A stretch of 64,000 bases of DNA from Actinoplanes couchii (GTDB taxonomy: Bacteria; Actinomycetota; Actinomycetes; Mycobacteriales; Micromonosporaceae): contig NZ_BOMG01000070.1 in the NCBI RefSeq assembly GCF_016862075.1, positions 1-64,000 on the forward strand, read 5' to 3'. Numbering within the stretch: position 1 is the stretch's first letter; every line of letters begins with the position of its first letter. Positions 50,889 through 59,503 of this stretch are shown one piece after another. Made by a program: the position numbers and the translations under genes. The notes under the pieces are model-generated. The model saw nothing but the letters and a program-made list of their open reading frames with translations. It was not told the origin of the DNA and did not search any database.

Positions 50889-51198
50889 TCCGGGCCGTTT
50901 TCCGCGGCCGCCCTTTCGGCCGCCGCCCTGCTGATCCGGGCGGCCTTTCCCGGGTCGCCTGCGCGGGGTGCTTCTCCCGGGCCGCCGCCTTCTTCGCCGC
51001 CTCGGCCCTCTTCGCCGCGGCTGTCGGCTTGTCGGGTCGGAGTGCCCGTCCCGATTGCCGTCTGCTGCCTTCGCTGCGGGCGGCGGCAGCGGTTTCCGTT
51101 GGTGCTGTGTTGTTGTGGTGTCGCCAGGCCGCCCCCCGTTTCCCGCGGGCCGGGGTGGCCGCGGGTGAGCTGCCTGACGACAGGATCCGGGCGGCTTC
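50889..51198. other. Intergenic region without recognised features
   Basis: 310 nt of CG-rich low-complexity sequence (TTCTTCGCCGCCTCGG-like) between the kinase and the convergent VWA gene. Overlapping open frames on both strands have no conserved content. I see no gene, terminator or operator in it. Confidence 0.5.
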
Positions 51199-52749
51199 TC
51201 AGCCGATGTGGACGGTTCGGGTCCAGGACGGTGTCAGGATCGGGACGTAGTTGTCCTCGTCGTCCTCGGCCGGGGGCCGGCTGAACAGGCCTACCACTGT
51301 TCGGCACGGGGGACGGTGGTCCGGCCATGGGGTCTGGCCGTCGGTCAGGGCCACCACCACGTCGGGGCGGGTGGTCAGGGCGGTGGCGAAACCGGCCCGA
51401 AGATCGGTTCCGCCGCCGCCCAGCAGCGTGATGTTCTCGGCCTGGCAGATCGGGCCGGAGACGTGGGTGGCCGCGTCGCAGGAGATCACCCGGAGCAGGT
51501 CGCTGCGGCCGCCTACCGCCCGGGCTATCGCGGCCACCTCCAGCAGGGCACTGCCCAACTCGGAGTCGCTCACCGAACCCGACGTGTCGATCACCACGGC
51601 CACCCGGGGCGGGCGGCGGCGCAGGCTCGGCAGGATCACGCCGGGCAGGCTCGACGCTCGGCGGGACGGGCGGTTCCAGAAGTAGTCCTCGCCGGCGCCG
51701 GAGGCCGAGACCGCGGACCGGATCGCGCTGCCCAGCAACTGCCGCCACGGCTGTGGTGGGTGGATCACCCGCTCGGCCCAGCGTTTCCAGCCGGCCGGGC
51801 TGTCACCCCGGCCGATGATGCCGCGCGCCACCCGATGCCGGACCAGCGCCTGGGCCTCGGCGTCCATGGCGTGTGCGCCGTCCGGGCCGAGTTCCCACGG
51901 GCGGTCCGCGCCGTCCGCGCCGCCGCCGCAGTCCAGCCAGACCAGACGGTCCAGGTACGGGCCCATCGCGATCATCGGCAGGTACTCCTCCATCAGTTTG
52001 CCGTCCGGCAGGCCGAGGAGGCTCGGGACGATCGCCCCGGACGGGCGGGGCAGTCCGTCGCCGTACACGTCGTCGTTGATCTCGAAGTCTCCGGCGATGT
52101 TCATCCGCAGGCGGTCACCGGGGCCGGTCAGGTCCTTCCCGGCGGCCAGCCGGTCACCCCGGCCGTGGTGGTCGCGCAGCAGGTGGGAGACCTCGTGCAC
52201 CCAGATCCCGGCGAGTTCCTCCAGCGGTGTCGCGGTCACGAAACCGGGGGAGACGTAGCACCGCCAGTACCTGTCGACCGCCATCGTCGGCACCCGCCAG
52301 GACAGGATCGGCTTCAGTGCGAACAGGGCGGTCGCCAGATAGGGGCGGGCTTCGGCGGCGAACAAGCGGGCCGCATAGAGCTTCTCGGACTCCTCGGCGG
52401 TGAACGAGGCCCGCCGCGACCCTTCCGGCGTTGATGGTGGGGCCTTCCGCTCGGACGCGGCCTTGCCCTGCGGAGCGGCGCCTCTGCCTTGCGGAGCGGC
52501 GACCCTGCCTTTCGGCGCGGGGCCTCTGCCCTGCGGCGCGGCGATCCTGCCTTTCGGCGTGAGGCCTCTGCCCTGCGGCGCGGCGATCCTGCCTTTGGGC
52601 GTGAGGCCTCTGCCCTGCGGCGTGGTGGCCTCGCCCTCCGGCTCGGGTCTGCCCTCCGGCTCGGATGGCCGGTCCGGGGCGGATCTCGCATGAGGCGGGT
52701 GGGGCGAGGGCGATGCTGATGGCGTACGCAGCAAAGGTTTGGTTTTCAT
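51199..52749 (-). CDS. DUF2201-type metallopeptidase-like/VWA-like protein
   Basis: 516 residues. The first ~110 are a low-complexity head with four to five copies of a 14-residue unit (TPKGRIAAPQGRGL). The putative peptidase domain follows, with IWVHEVSHLLRDHHGRGD (HExxH near residue 176). The C-terminal VWA-like domain has the MIDAS strand VAVVIDTSGSVSDSEL (DxSxS, about 389) and TDGQTPWPD. This domain pair occurs beside MoxR-type ATPases; the function is thought to be chaperone-like or conflict-related but is not established. Coupled to the upstream ATPase by ATGA at 52746-52749. Confidence 0.88.
   Translation of the reverse strand: MKTKPLLRTPSASPSPHPPHARSAPDRPSEPEGRPEPEGEATTPQGRGLTPKGRIAAPQGRGLTPKGRIAAPQGRGPAPKGRVAAPQGRGAAPQGKAASERKAPPSTPEGSRRASFTAEESEKLYAARLFAAEARPYLATALFALKPILSWRVPTMAVDRYWRCYVSPGFVTATPLEELAGIWVHEVSHLLRDHHGRGDRLAAGKDLTGPGDRLRMNIAGDFEINDDVYGDGLPRPSGAIVPSLLGLPDGKLMEEYLPMIAMGPYLDRLVWLDCGGGADGADRPWELGPDGAHAMDAEAQALVRHRVARGIIGRGDSPAGWKRWAERVIHPPQPWRQLLGSAIRSAVSASGAGEDYFWNRPSRRASSLPGVILPSLRRRPPRVAVVIDTSGSVSDSELGSALLEVAAIARAVGGRSDLLRVISCDAATHVSGPICQAENITLLGGGGTDLRAGFATALTTRPDVVVALTDGQTPWPDHRPPCRTVVGLFSRPPAEDDEDNYVPILTPSWTRTVHIG
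52460..52630 (-). repeat. 42-bp in-frame tandem repeat, about four copies
   Basis: CCTCTGCC recurs at 52481, 52523, 52565 and 52607, exactly 42 bp apart. The units encode the basic 14-residue repeats at the N-terminus of the metallopeptidase/VWA protein. Confidence 0.88.
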
Positions 52750-54002
52750 CGGTTTGCACCCACGCGGCGGCGGAGGATGGCGGCCGGGGCCAGGCGTTCG
52801 ATGGTGTCCGGAACTGCCCAGTCGTCGCGGCGCAGTGCGGCCAACGTGGACGCCGGCACCACCACCAGGTCCGGTGCGCCGGTCTCCAGGGCCCGGACCA
52901 GCACCGCCCACGCCGCGTCCCAGCGGGACCGTTCCGGCCGTTTGCGGACCGCCTCGACCACCCCGTCGAGGGTGGCCTGGCGCAGGTCGCCGCGTTCCGG
53001 CAGGACAGCCGACGACGGGTCGGCCAGCAGCGACTCCGGGTCGGGCAGGTCGAGACGGTCGAGGAAAGCCAGCAGTTCCAGGCCCGGGCCGTCGCCTACG
53101 GTGCCGCGGACCAGCATCGACAGCACCTCGCGGGACACACCGGCCGCGGTGGCGAACGCGATCAGCCGCAACGCCATGTCCCAGCTGCGCGGCGACGGCC
53201 ACGGACCGCCGCGACGGGACTCGCTGTCCGGCAGGCGGTGCACCAGCGTCGGCCGGGCGTCGAGGAAACCGCACACCGCCCGCCGGGCCAGCGCCACCGC
53301 CTCGGGCAGCCGCTCGTCGTCGAGGCGGGGCAGCAGGGCGCGCGGCCAGGTTCCGCCCAGCCCGCGGACCACCACCTCGTGCTGGAACGTCCACTGGATG
53401 TGCACGAACCGGTTCGCCAGCGGCGCACTCAACTCCCAGCCGTCGGCCGCGGACGAACGCGGGTTCGCGGCGGCCACGATGCGCACACCGGGCGGCAGGG
53501 TCAGGGCGCCGACCCGCCGTTCCAGCACCACCCGGAGCAGGGCGGCCTGCACCGCGGGCGGGGCGGTCGACAACTCGTCCAGGAACAGCAGGCCGTGCCC
53601 GGCGCGGACCAGCCGAACCGCCCAGTCCGGCGGCGCCATCGGCACCCCCTGCACCGCCGGATCGTCGCCGATCACCGGCAGGCCGGAGAAGTCGGACGGC
53701 TCGTGCACGCTGGCGATCACCGTGGTCAGCGGTAGTCCGAGCCCGTCGGCGAGCTGGTTCAGGGTAGCGGTCTTGCCGATGCCGGGCTCACCCCAGAGCA
53801 GCACCGGCAGGTCGGCGGCGACAGCCAGGGTGAGCGCTTCGAGCTGGCTGTCGGGTCGCGGTTCGGTGCCGGTCGTGGCGAGAAGGGCCAGCAGTTCGGC
53901 GGCGACCGGCAGGGTGTTGAAACTGGTCAAAGAGATCACCTTGGGATTTTTCAGACCGCTTTTCGGGTACGCCCGGAGTAGGGCGCCGTCGTCGTGCGGC
54001 AA
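52746..54002 (-). CDS. MoxR-type AAA+ ATPase
   Basis: 418 residues. Walker A LLWGEPGIGKTATL (about 68-81), Walker B GLLFLDELSTAPP (about 136-148), sensor 1 VAAANPRSS and an arginine-finger region ANRFVHIQW. MoxR proteins remodel partner proteins with VWA-domain adaptors; the next gene supplies such an adaptor. The ATG at 54002 leaves ~30 extra residues before the AAA core; TTG/GTG starts closer in are possible. Confidence 0.88.
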   Translation of the reverse strand: MPHDDGALLRAYPKSGLKNPKVISLTSFNTLPVAAELLALLATTGTEPRPDSQLEALTLAVAADLPVLLWGEPGIGKTATLNQLADGLGLPLTTVIASVHEPSDFSGLPVIGDDPAVQGVPMAPPDWAVRLVRAGHGLLFLDELSTAPPAVQAALLRVVLERRVGALTLPPGVRIVAAANPRSSAADGWELSAPLANRFVHIQWTFQHEVVVRGLGGTWPRALLPRLDDERLPEAVALARRAVCGFLDARPTLVHRLPDSESRRGGPWPSPRSWDMALRLIAFATAAGVSREVLSMLVRGTVGDGPGLELLAFLDRLDLPDPESLLADPSSAVLPERGDLRQATLDGVVEAVRKRPERSRWDAAWAVLVRALETGAPDLVVVPASTLAALRRDDWAVPDTIERLAPAAILRRRVGANR

Positions 54003-54155
54003 GTGGGTGGGGTTCAGTGGCGCGCTTCCGGCCTTGTCCGGGCAGGCTTCTTGTTGTTGGCGCGCTCGGTCTTCGGTGGCGTGCTCGGGTCTTTATGGCG
54101 GCCGGTGGCTCGCTCGGGTCGTTTCAGTGGCGGCCGGTGGCTCGCTCGGGTCGTT

Positions 54156-55790
54156 TCAGTGGCGGCTGGTGGCACGCTTCGGTAGTCGGCGGTGCCGGCC
54201 GCGGCGGCCGAGTTTGTGCTGGTGGACGCCGAGTGGGGCGCCGAGCCGGGGTGGTGTCTGCCCGGCCAGTCGCCCGGCCCGGTAGGTTCCGTGCTCCGCC
54301 GACCCGTCATCGGCGTCGTCGAAGGCTTCCCGGAGCGTGCCCTCGATCTCGGCGTCCGGCCCGAGCCACTCGGCGACCAGGGCGGCGGCACCGTCCCGGT
54401 CACCGTGGTCCAGCCGGGTGCGTACCTCGTCCAGCCAGTGTGGACTGCGACTGTCCTCGGCGATGACCCGCAGACACGGCAGCGGCGGCCCGCCGAACGT
54501 GACGAGAAGTTCCTCCCGCCGCAGCTCGTCGGGATGGTGATCGAGCGGAACGAGCCGCCCGTCGACGATCCCCAGCCGATGTGTCACACCCCGGCACTCG
54601 ACGAGCCGCACCCCGGTGGCCACCGCAACCGGCGGCACGGCGCCGGCGGTGAACCCGGGCACAAGAGCGGCAGCCACGAGCGGATGCAGCTGCTCCGGGC
54701 TGATCATCCCGGCGTGCAGCAGCTCCAGATCGGGCGGTAGCCAGGTGGCGGCGTAGGGCAGGACCGGCCCACCCGTACCGCAGCGGTGGTGCTCGAACCG
54801 CGAACCGTGACCGTCGTCGCTGACCGTCAGCCGACGCCCACCACCCAGCCGGACCGCGACCGGCCCGCGAAGCCCGTCGGCCGCGCGCAGGATCCCCGCC
54901 TCGGCCACCCACCGGTGAACCGCGTAACCACGCCCCGCCGGAATCTCCACCCCGGCGTCGTGGGGCCCTGCTTCCACGGCATGTCGGTGGGCCGCATGGT
55001 CGCGGCCTGCCGTTTTTTCCGGGTGGTCGCGGTCTGCCGTTTCCGCCGCTCCTGCCGCGGGGTTGCGGTCTGCGGTTCCTTCGGCATGGGCGTGGCCTGT
55101 CGAATCTTCCGCGGGTTGACGGCCTGCCGTTTCTTCCGGGTGGTCGCGGTTCGCCGGGCCGTCGGCGGGATCGCGGTTTGCCGAGCCGTCGGCGAAGGCG
55201 TCCTCGCCCGGTCCCGCGGGCCGGTTCCCGGGCCCGGCCGGGTCGCTCGGGGTGGCGCCGGAACGTTCCCGCAGGTCCGGGGCGTGGGTGGCGGACCACA
55301 GGTGTGGGTGCAGGTCGAGGCGGAAACGGTGGTCGGGGCGTGGCCACGGGTGCGGGCCGGGGTCGCCGGCGCCGGGATCCCAGAGAGCCAGGCTGATCCG
55401 CTGACCGAAGTCCGCCCAGGTCGGGGCGGTCCGGGCGACCAGGTGGAGATCGCCGCCGGGAAGCCGGTACCGGATCAGGGACATGGTCAGGCCGGGACGG
55501 AGCAGGCCGTCGGCGATGGTTCGGGGCAGATGCCAGCGCAACAGATCGGGTGCGAGATCCCGAAGATCGGCTTGAAGGCGTGCCGCGAACTCCCGGCCCC
55601 GGTCGACGGCCACGGTACGCAGATCAAAATCCACGTCGACATGCGCGGCAGCGCACGCCCCGGCCCAGTCACCGGCGATCCGGCGGGTGGTGGCAGCAAG
55701 AATCATCGAGGTCGGCACGGCAAACTGCCGCACGTGCCGCCAGCTGTGGAGACGGGCCAGCCCGTCCGCTTCGGATGAGCGCATCAGCAC
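54156..55790 (-). CDS. Hypothetical protein, third gene of the MoxR operon
   Basis: 544 residues, no family recognised. The N-terminal half (to ~175) and C-terminal half (~290-510) look globular; between them lies a ~100-residue disordered segment of repeated ADRDHPEKTAGRDHA-like units. The last 25 residues are basic (GRRGRHRRLPKRA). It is 153 nt upstream of the MoxR gene on the same strand. Ternary systems of MoxR ATPase, VWA protein and a third variable protein are known, so it may fill that slot, but this rests on position only. Confidence 0.75.
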   Translation of the reverse strand: MLMRSSEADGLARLHSWRHVRQFAVPTSMILAATTRRIAGDWAGACAAAHVDVDFDLRTVAVDRGREFAARLQADLRDLAPDLLRWHLPRTIADGLLRPGLTMSLIRYRLPGGDLHLVARTAPTWADFGQRISLALWDPGAGDPGPHPWPRPDHRFRLDLHPHLWSATHAPDLRERSGATPSDPAGPGNRPAGPGEDAFADGSANRDPADGPANRDHPEETAGRQPAEDSTGHAHAEGTADRNPAAGAAETADRDHPEKTAGRDHAAHRHAVEAGPHDAGVEIPAGRGYAVHRWVAEAGILRAADGLRGPVAVRLGGGRRLTVSDDGHGSRFEHHRCGTGGPVLPYAATWLPPDLELLHAGMISPEQLHPLVAAALVPGFTAGAVPPVAVATGVRLVECRGVTHRLGIVDGRLVPLDHHPDELRREELLVTFGGPPLPCLRVIAEDSRSPHWLDEVRTRLDHGDRDGAAALVAEWLGPDAEIEGTLREAFDDADDGSAEHGTYRAGRLAGQTPPRLGAPLGVHQHKLGRRGRHRRLPKRATSRH

Positions 55791-56475
55791 TCAACTTGCG
55801 CGGACGAGACCCCCGTTCCGTTCACGAAGGTATCCATTGCCGGGGAGCGTACATCCTCCCGCCCCCACCGACCACCCCCGGTCCGAGCGACCCCCACGCC
55901 AGCCAACGCTCCCCTCCGAGCCCGGCCTCGCAGCGCGAAGTCGCATCTCACCTGACGGTGCGAAGGGTGTGCTTGGCCTTGCGGTGCGAAGGCGCGGAGG
56001 GGACGGGCTGGGAAGAGGAGGACGGGTGAGTGCGACGCGAAGGCGAGGAGGACGGGTGAGTGCGACGCGAAGGCGAGGGGGCGGAGAAAGGCCGCGGAAG
56101 GGGCGAAAGCGAGGGAGGGGCGTGGAAGGGGCGAATGCGAGGAGGCGTTGAGGGGACGGAGCTAGGAAGAAGCGGACGGGGTGAGTGCGAGGCGAACGGC
56201 AAAGGCGTGAAGGAAGGCAGGGACGGGTGGGCGCGAAGGAGGGGAAGTGGATGGCGGGGCGCGGAAGAAGGGTGCGGAGGGCGAGGGCGTGGAGGGCGGG
56301 GCCGGGAAGGAGTGGGTGGGGGCTGGGGGAGATCACTCGGGTGGGGTATTGCGTAATCACTTTCGGACTTGGGGGGTTGGGTTGATCTTGGTCTATCTGG
56401 ATAACGGAATGGTTGCGAAGGGGAATCGTTGTCACTATCAGGTGATCGGAATGGCGAAAATTGATCACTCCGCTG

Positions 56476-56485
56476 TACGTTAAGT
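56476..56485 (+). repeat. Direct repeat TACGTTAAGT, copy 1
   Basis: The same 10-mer recurs at 56627-56636, 151 bp downstream. Both lie upstream of the LuxR-type regulator in unusually AT-rich DNA, suggesting paired activator sites. Confidence 0.5.
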
Positions 56486-56504
56486 CCAGAAAAAGCGGGA
56501 CATC

Positions 56505-56524
56505 TACCGGATTTCCATCCGGTA
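56505..56524. promoter_or_regulatory. 20-bp inverted repeat upstream of LuxR gene
   Basis: TACCGGAT-TTCC-ATCCGGTA, perfect 8-bp arms around four bases. It lies between the two TACGTTAAGT repeats; operator or hairpin, binder unknown. Confidence 0.55.
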
Positions 56525-56626
56525 AATGATCGATGTCCTGGTCATTTCGTCCCCCCGATTCGTTGATCCGGCATACCTGACTCGTTCGATCGGCTATGGC
56601 TAGGTGCGCAGAGTGTTCCGGCCAGT

Positions 56627-56636
56627 TACGTTAAGT
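56627..56636 (+). repeat. Direct repeat TACGTTAAGT, copy 2
   Basis: Second copy of the 10-mer at 56476-56485, located about 180 nt before the LuxR start codon. Confidence 0.5.
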
Positions 56637-56817
56637 ATGTGGACGGTGAAGATCTCTATTGGCACGAACTGGATTCCACCTGGGCGGACCACCAATTTCC
56701 CGGATCATTGAAAGATCTCCGGACCCCTGGACATTCGAATGGACGCGGGGCGATAAAAAGGTATGTGACCTGTCGGCGACCCGGCCCGCGCCGGCGTCCA
56801 TCAACGAGGGTGGTGTG

Positions 56818-57423
56818 ATGATCCGGGTCGTCGTGGTGAGAGACGAGGGGTACTTCGGTGTCCCGGTGCGAGCGTTCCTCGAGGCCGAACCGGACATGCA
56901 CTACGTCGACACCCTGCCGATCGGCAACGACCTGGCGCAGCGTGCGGCACAGTTGTGGCCCGCAGTGGTGGTCATCGACACCCAGTACATGGTGAGTCAG
57001 GTGCTGCCGATCGCCGACGCGCTGCACTCGGCGATCCCGTCGTGTTCGATGCTGCTGCTGTGTGATCCGTCGAAGCGGGGCATGCTCCCACCCCGGCGGT
57101 GGAACGGCGGGTTGAACTTCCTGGTCAAGGACACTTCGGCGCCGTCGCTGGCGGATGCGGTGCGCCGGCTGGCCCGGGGCGAGCGGGTGGTGTCGCCGAT
57201 GCTGCAGGCGGCGTCGCTGAACACCGATCGGGGGTTGAGCACCCGCGAGCTGGAGGTGCTGGGCCTGGCCGCGGAGGGCGAGTCGGTGAAGGAGATCGCC
57301 GGCCGGCTCTATCTGTCGGGGGGAACGGTGCGGAACTATCTGTCCGCGATCATCTCGAAGACGGGTGCCCGGAATCGTCTGGACGCCATTCGTATCGCCC
57401 GAAAGCAGGGTTGGCTGCGTTGA
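56818..57423 (+). CDS. LuxR-family (NarL-type) response regulator
   Basis: 201 residues. A receiver-like domain with VVVIDTQY (phospho-acceptor Asp position) and NFLVKD (Lys), then the helix-turn-helix STRELEVLGLAAEGESVKEIAGRLYLSGGTVRNYLSAIISKTGARNR split over about residues 137-184. The receiver is atypical: the residues after the Asp lack the usual MP pair. No kinase gene is adjacent, so it is an orphan. The ATG at 56818 (preceded by GAGGGTG) is preferred to the longer frame from 56659. It faces the polysaccharide locus and may control it. Confidence 0.87.
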   Translation: MIRVVVVRDEGYFGVPVRAFLEAEPDMHYVDTLPIGNDLAQRAAQLWPAVVVIDTQYMVSQVLPIADALHSAIPSCSMLLLCDPSKRGMLPPRRWNGGLNFLVKDTSAPSLADAVRRLARGERVVSPMLQAASLNTDRGLSTRELEVLGLAAEGESVKEIAGRLYLSGGTVRNYLSAIISKTGARNRLDAIRIARKQGWLR

Positions 57424-57462
57424 GCCGTCGGCGGCGGCGGGAGACGGGTAGTTTGGGAACGG

Positions 57463-58059
57463 ATGCCGAGCCACCAGATCGATGTTCCCGCGCTGCCCGT
57501 CCTGCTGCCTCTGGGCCTGACGTTGATGGCGGTCTGCGCCGGTCTGCTGCACCGGCGGGGTCTGTTGAGCGCGCCCCGGCTGCTGGCCGGCTGGTTCGCC
57601 GGGTGGTACTCGGTGGCCGTCCTCGGCGCGACGATGCTGCCGATGCATCTGGCCTGGGGGCCGCAGGCCGGCGGCCCGGATCTGTACCGGTTCATCTTCG
57701 TCCCGGTGCTGGAAATGCGGCCGCTGGACTTCGTGCTCAACACGATCATGACGCTGCCGCTGGCCACGGTGCTGTACCTGGTGTTCGGCGTACAGAACAG
57801 GCGTCAGGTGGTGTGGACCGGGTTCTTGATCAGTCTGGCCATCGAGTCGACCCAGCTGCTCCTGCTGCTCACGCTGGACGGCAACCGCTGGGCGGACGTG
57901 AACGACCTGATGTCGAACACTCTCGGCACCTGGCTCGGTTTCCTGGTGCTGCGGCGGCTCATGCGTTCCGCACGCTGGAGCCGGGTACTGGAAAGCTGTT
58001 CTTCCGCCCGAACCGGGCACGGCCGAACCGGCCGCGATATGCCAGCAGCGGTGCGATGA
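57463..58059 (+). CDS. VanZ-family membrane protein
   Basis: 198 residues, five predicted helices, with the VanZ features LDFVLNTIMTLPLATVLYLVF and STQLLLLLTLDGNRWADVNDLMSNTLGTWLG. VanZ-like proteins are linked to teicoplanin resistance and envelope processes, mechanism unknown. Starts 40 nt after the regulator. The hydrophilic C-terminal ~35 residues overlap the convergent glycosyltransferase gene by 101 bp. Confidence 0.87.
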   Translation: MPSHQIDVPALPVLLPLGLTLMAVCAGLLHRRGLLSAPRLLAGWFAGWYSVAVLGATMLPMHLAWGPQAGGPDLYRFIFVPVLEMRPLDFVLNTIMTLPLATVLYLVFGVQNRRQVVWTGFLISLAIESTQLLLLLTLDGNRWADVNDLMSNTLGTWLGFLVLRRLMRSARWSRVLESCSSARTGHGRTGRDMPAAVR

Positions 58060-59122
58060 GCCGCCGCCCGGGCCGGGCCGAGATCTGTTCGTAGACCCGG
58101 CCGACCGAGGCGGCCAGATGGTCGGTGCCGTACCGGGCGCCCGCCGACCGGGCCGGCAGCCGGGCACCGTCACGTTCGGCGAGGCAGAGCAGTTCGGCGC
58201 GCAGGGTGCGGGGCAGTGATTCGCGGTCCTGGGACAGCCGGTGGGTGCCGGGGACCGGGGTGCGGGCGGCGGCCCGCTCGGCCAGCGGGACGCACGAGGC
58301 GTAGACGGCGGGCAGTCCGGCCGCGACCGCTTCCAGGGCGGCCAGCCCGAACGACGTCTGGCTCGGTGAGGCGAAGACGTCCATGGCGCAGTACATGTCG
58401 TGCGGGTGGGCGACCGCGCCGGGGAACAGCACCCGGTCGGCGACGCCTTCGATGACGGCGAGGCGTTCCAGGTCGGCGCGGGCCGGTCCGTCGCCGACGA
58501 GCACCAGGACCGCGCCGGGCACCTCGGCGATGGCGCGGATCAGCAGGTCGAACCGCTTGTCCGGGTCGAACCGGCCGACCCCGCCGATCAGCGGCACGCC
58601 CGGTCCGACGCCGAGCCGGGCGCGGGTGGCCGCTCGCAGCGCCGGGTCGAAGCGGAACTCGGCGACGTCGATCGCCTTCGGGATGGTGGTGATCCGCCGC
58701 TGTGGCACGCCCCAGGCGCGCAGCCGGTCGGCGATGGCGGCGGACCCGGCCACGGTGATCTGGCCGAGGCGTTCGGTGGCCAGGTAGAGCGGCCGGGTGA
58801 CGGCGCCCAGGTGGTGTTCGGTGGCGACCACGTGCGGTATCCCGGCCAGCCGGGCGGCCACCCGGCCCTGCACGTTGGCCTGGTAGAGGTGGGTGTGCAC
58901 CAGGTCGTAGCGGCCGGTGCGCATCAGGTGCCGCAGGTGCCGGACCGTCGCGGTGTCGTGGTCGCGCACCCCGATGATGCGGTGCACCGGCACCCGGTCC
59001 GGTGGTGTGCCGCCGGGCGACAGCGAGACGACCTCGTTGTCGTACGGCAGTCGGCGCACCAGTGATCGCAATTGGTGTCCGGCCTGCGGCTCCAGCGTGC
59101 CGATGACGTGCAGCACCCTCAT
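57959..59122 (-). CDS. GT4-family glycosyltransferase
   Basis: 387 residues, GT-B fold. N-terminal MRVLHVIGTLEPQAGHQLRSL, HTHLYQANVQGRVAARLAGIP, then the GT4 nucleotide-sugar site GGVGRFDPDKRFDLLIRA and the EX7E-type stretch PSQTSFGLAALEAVAAGLP. Transfers an activated sugar in envelope or exopolysaccharide synthesis. The ATG at 59122 is selected because GGGGGAAAG precedes it by a few bases; the frame extends 59 codons further. It lies opposite the polysaccharide operon and probably belongs to it functionally. Confidence 0.88.
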   Translation of the reverse strand: MRVLHVIGTLEPQAGHQLRSLVRRLPYDNEVVSLSPGGTPPDRVPVHRIIGVRDHDTATVRHLRHLMRTGRYDLVHTHLYQANVQGRVAARLAGIPHVVATEHHLGAVTRPLYLATERLGQITVAGSAAIADRLRAWGVPQRRITTIPKAIDVAEFRFDPALRAATRARLGVGPGVPLIGGVGRFDPDKRFDLLIRAIAEVPGAVLVLVGDGPARADLERLAVIEGVADRVLFPGAVAHPHDMYCAMDVFASPSQTSFGLAALEAVAAGLPAVYASCVPLAERAAARTPVPGTHRLSQDRESLPRTLRAELLCLAERDGARLPARSAGARYGTDHLAASVGRVYEQISARPGRRLIAPLLAYRGRFGRARFGRKNSFPVPGSSVRNA

Positions 59123-59311
59123 TCTTTCCCCCGGTCGCATTCTCGACAGAACGCTTGCTTCGCCCGCACTCCAAGACGCTGCCGGAAATGTGGCCGGAGC
59201 GGAAGTCGCAGATGTCATGCCTAAAGTGAATACTTCTCGCCGCCGATGTGACATCCTCCGCCGAATGGCCAGGTGAAGGGCTCCGAAAGGGTCCGCCAAA
59301 AGTGCCGATCA

Positions 59312-59332
59312 GTGAATGTGAGAATCATTCAC
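59312..59332. promoter_or_regulatory. Inverted repeat in leader of polysaccharide operon
   Basis: GTGAATG and CATTCAC arms (7 bp) around TGAGAAT, in the 381-nt AT-richer gap (59123-59503) between the divergent glycosyltransferase and the CapD-like gene. Candidate operator; apart from this the gap shows no gene. Confidence 0.5.
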
Positions 59333-59503
59333 GTAGCGTATGACAATTGCTACTGTGAACCCGCCCTCCAGTGCTGCGAGTCTGAATTCTCCAAAGCCGA
59401 ATGCATTCATCGTCCGGAAATGCATTTGCGTGCTTTCACTTTCTTGATTCGAGCCTTTCAGGATCCGCGGCCGGTCGCGCCGGCATCGTACGAGGGGGAT
59501 TCC

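Larger units (their letters stand above)
55791..56817. other. Long intergenic region: purine-rich block then AT-richer regulatory segment
   Basis: 55980-56330 is strongly purine-biased on the plus strand, with a perfect 30-bp duplication (56015-56044 and 56045-56074) and a G-run cluster GGGTGGGGGCTGGGGG at 56313-56328. From about 56340 the base composition drops in GC and regulatory-type repeats appear before the LuxR gene. Minus-strand open frames across it are low-complexity Pro/Ser/Arg sequence; no gene is supported. Confidence 0.6.

Noticed and set aside
55791..56468. 225-codon minus-strand open frame
   Set aside because: Translation is Pro/Ser/Arg/Leu low complexity produced by the purine-rich strand; no ribosome-binding site or conserved motif.
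59146..59159. AGCAAGCGTTCTGT (minus strand), a KstR2-like 14-mer upstream of the GT4 gene
   Set aside because: Only 7 of 10 consensus positions match, it lacks the shared CGCTTGCTTGG extension and the neighbours are polysaccharide genes, so chance is more likely.
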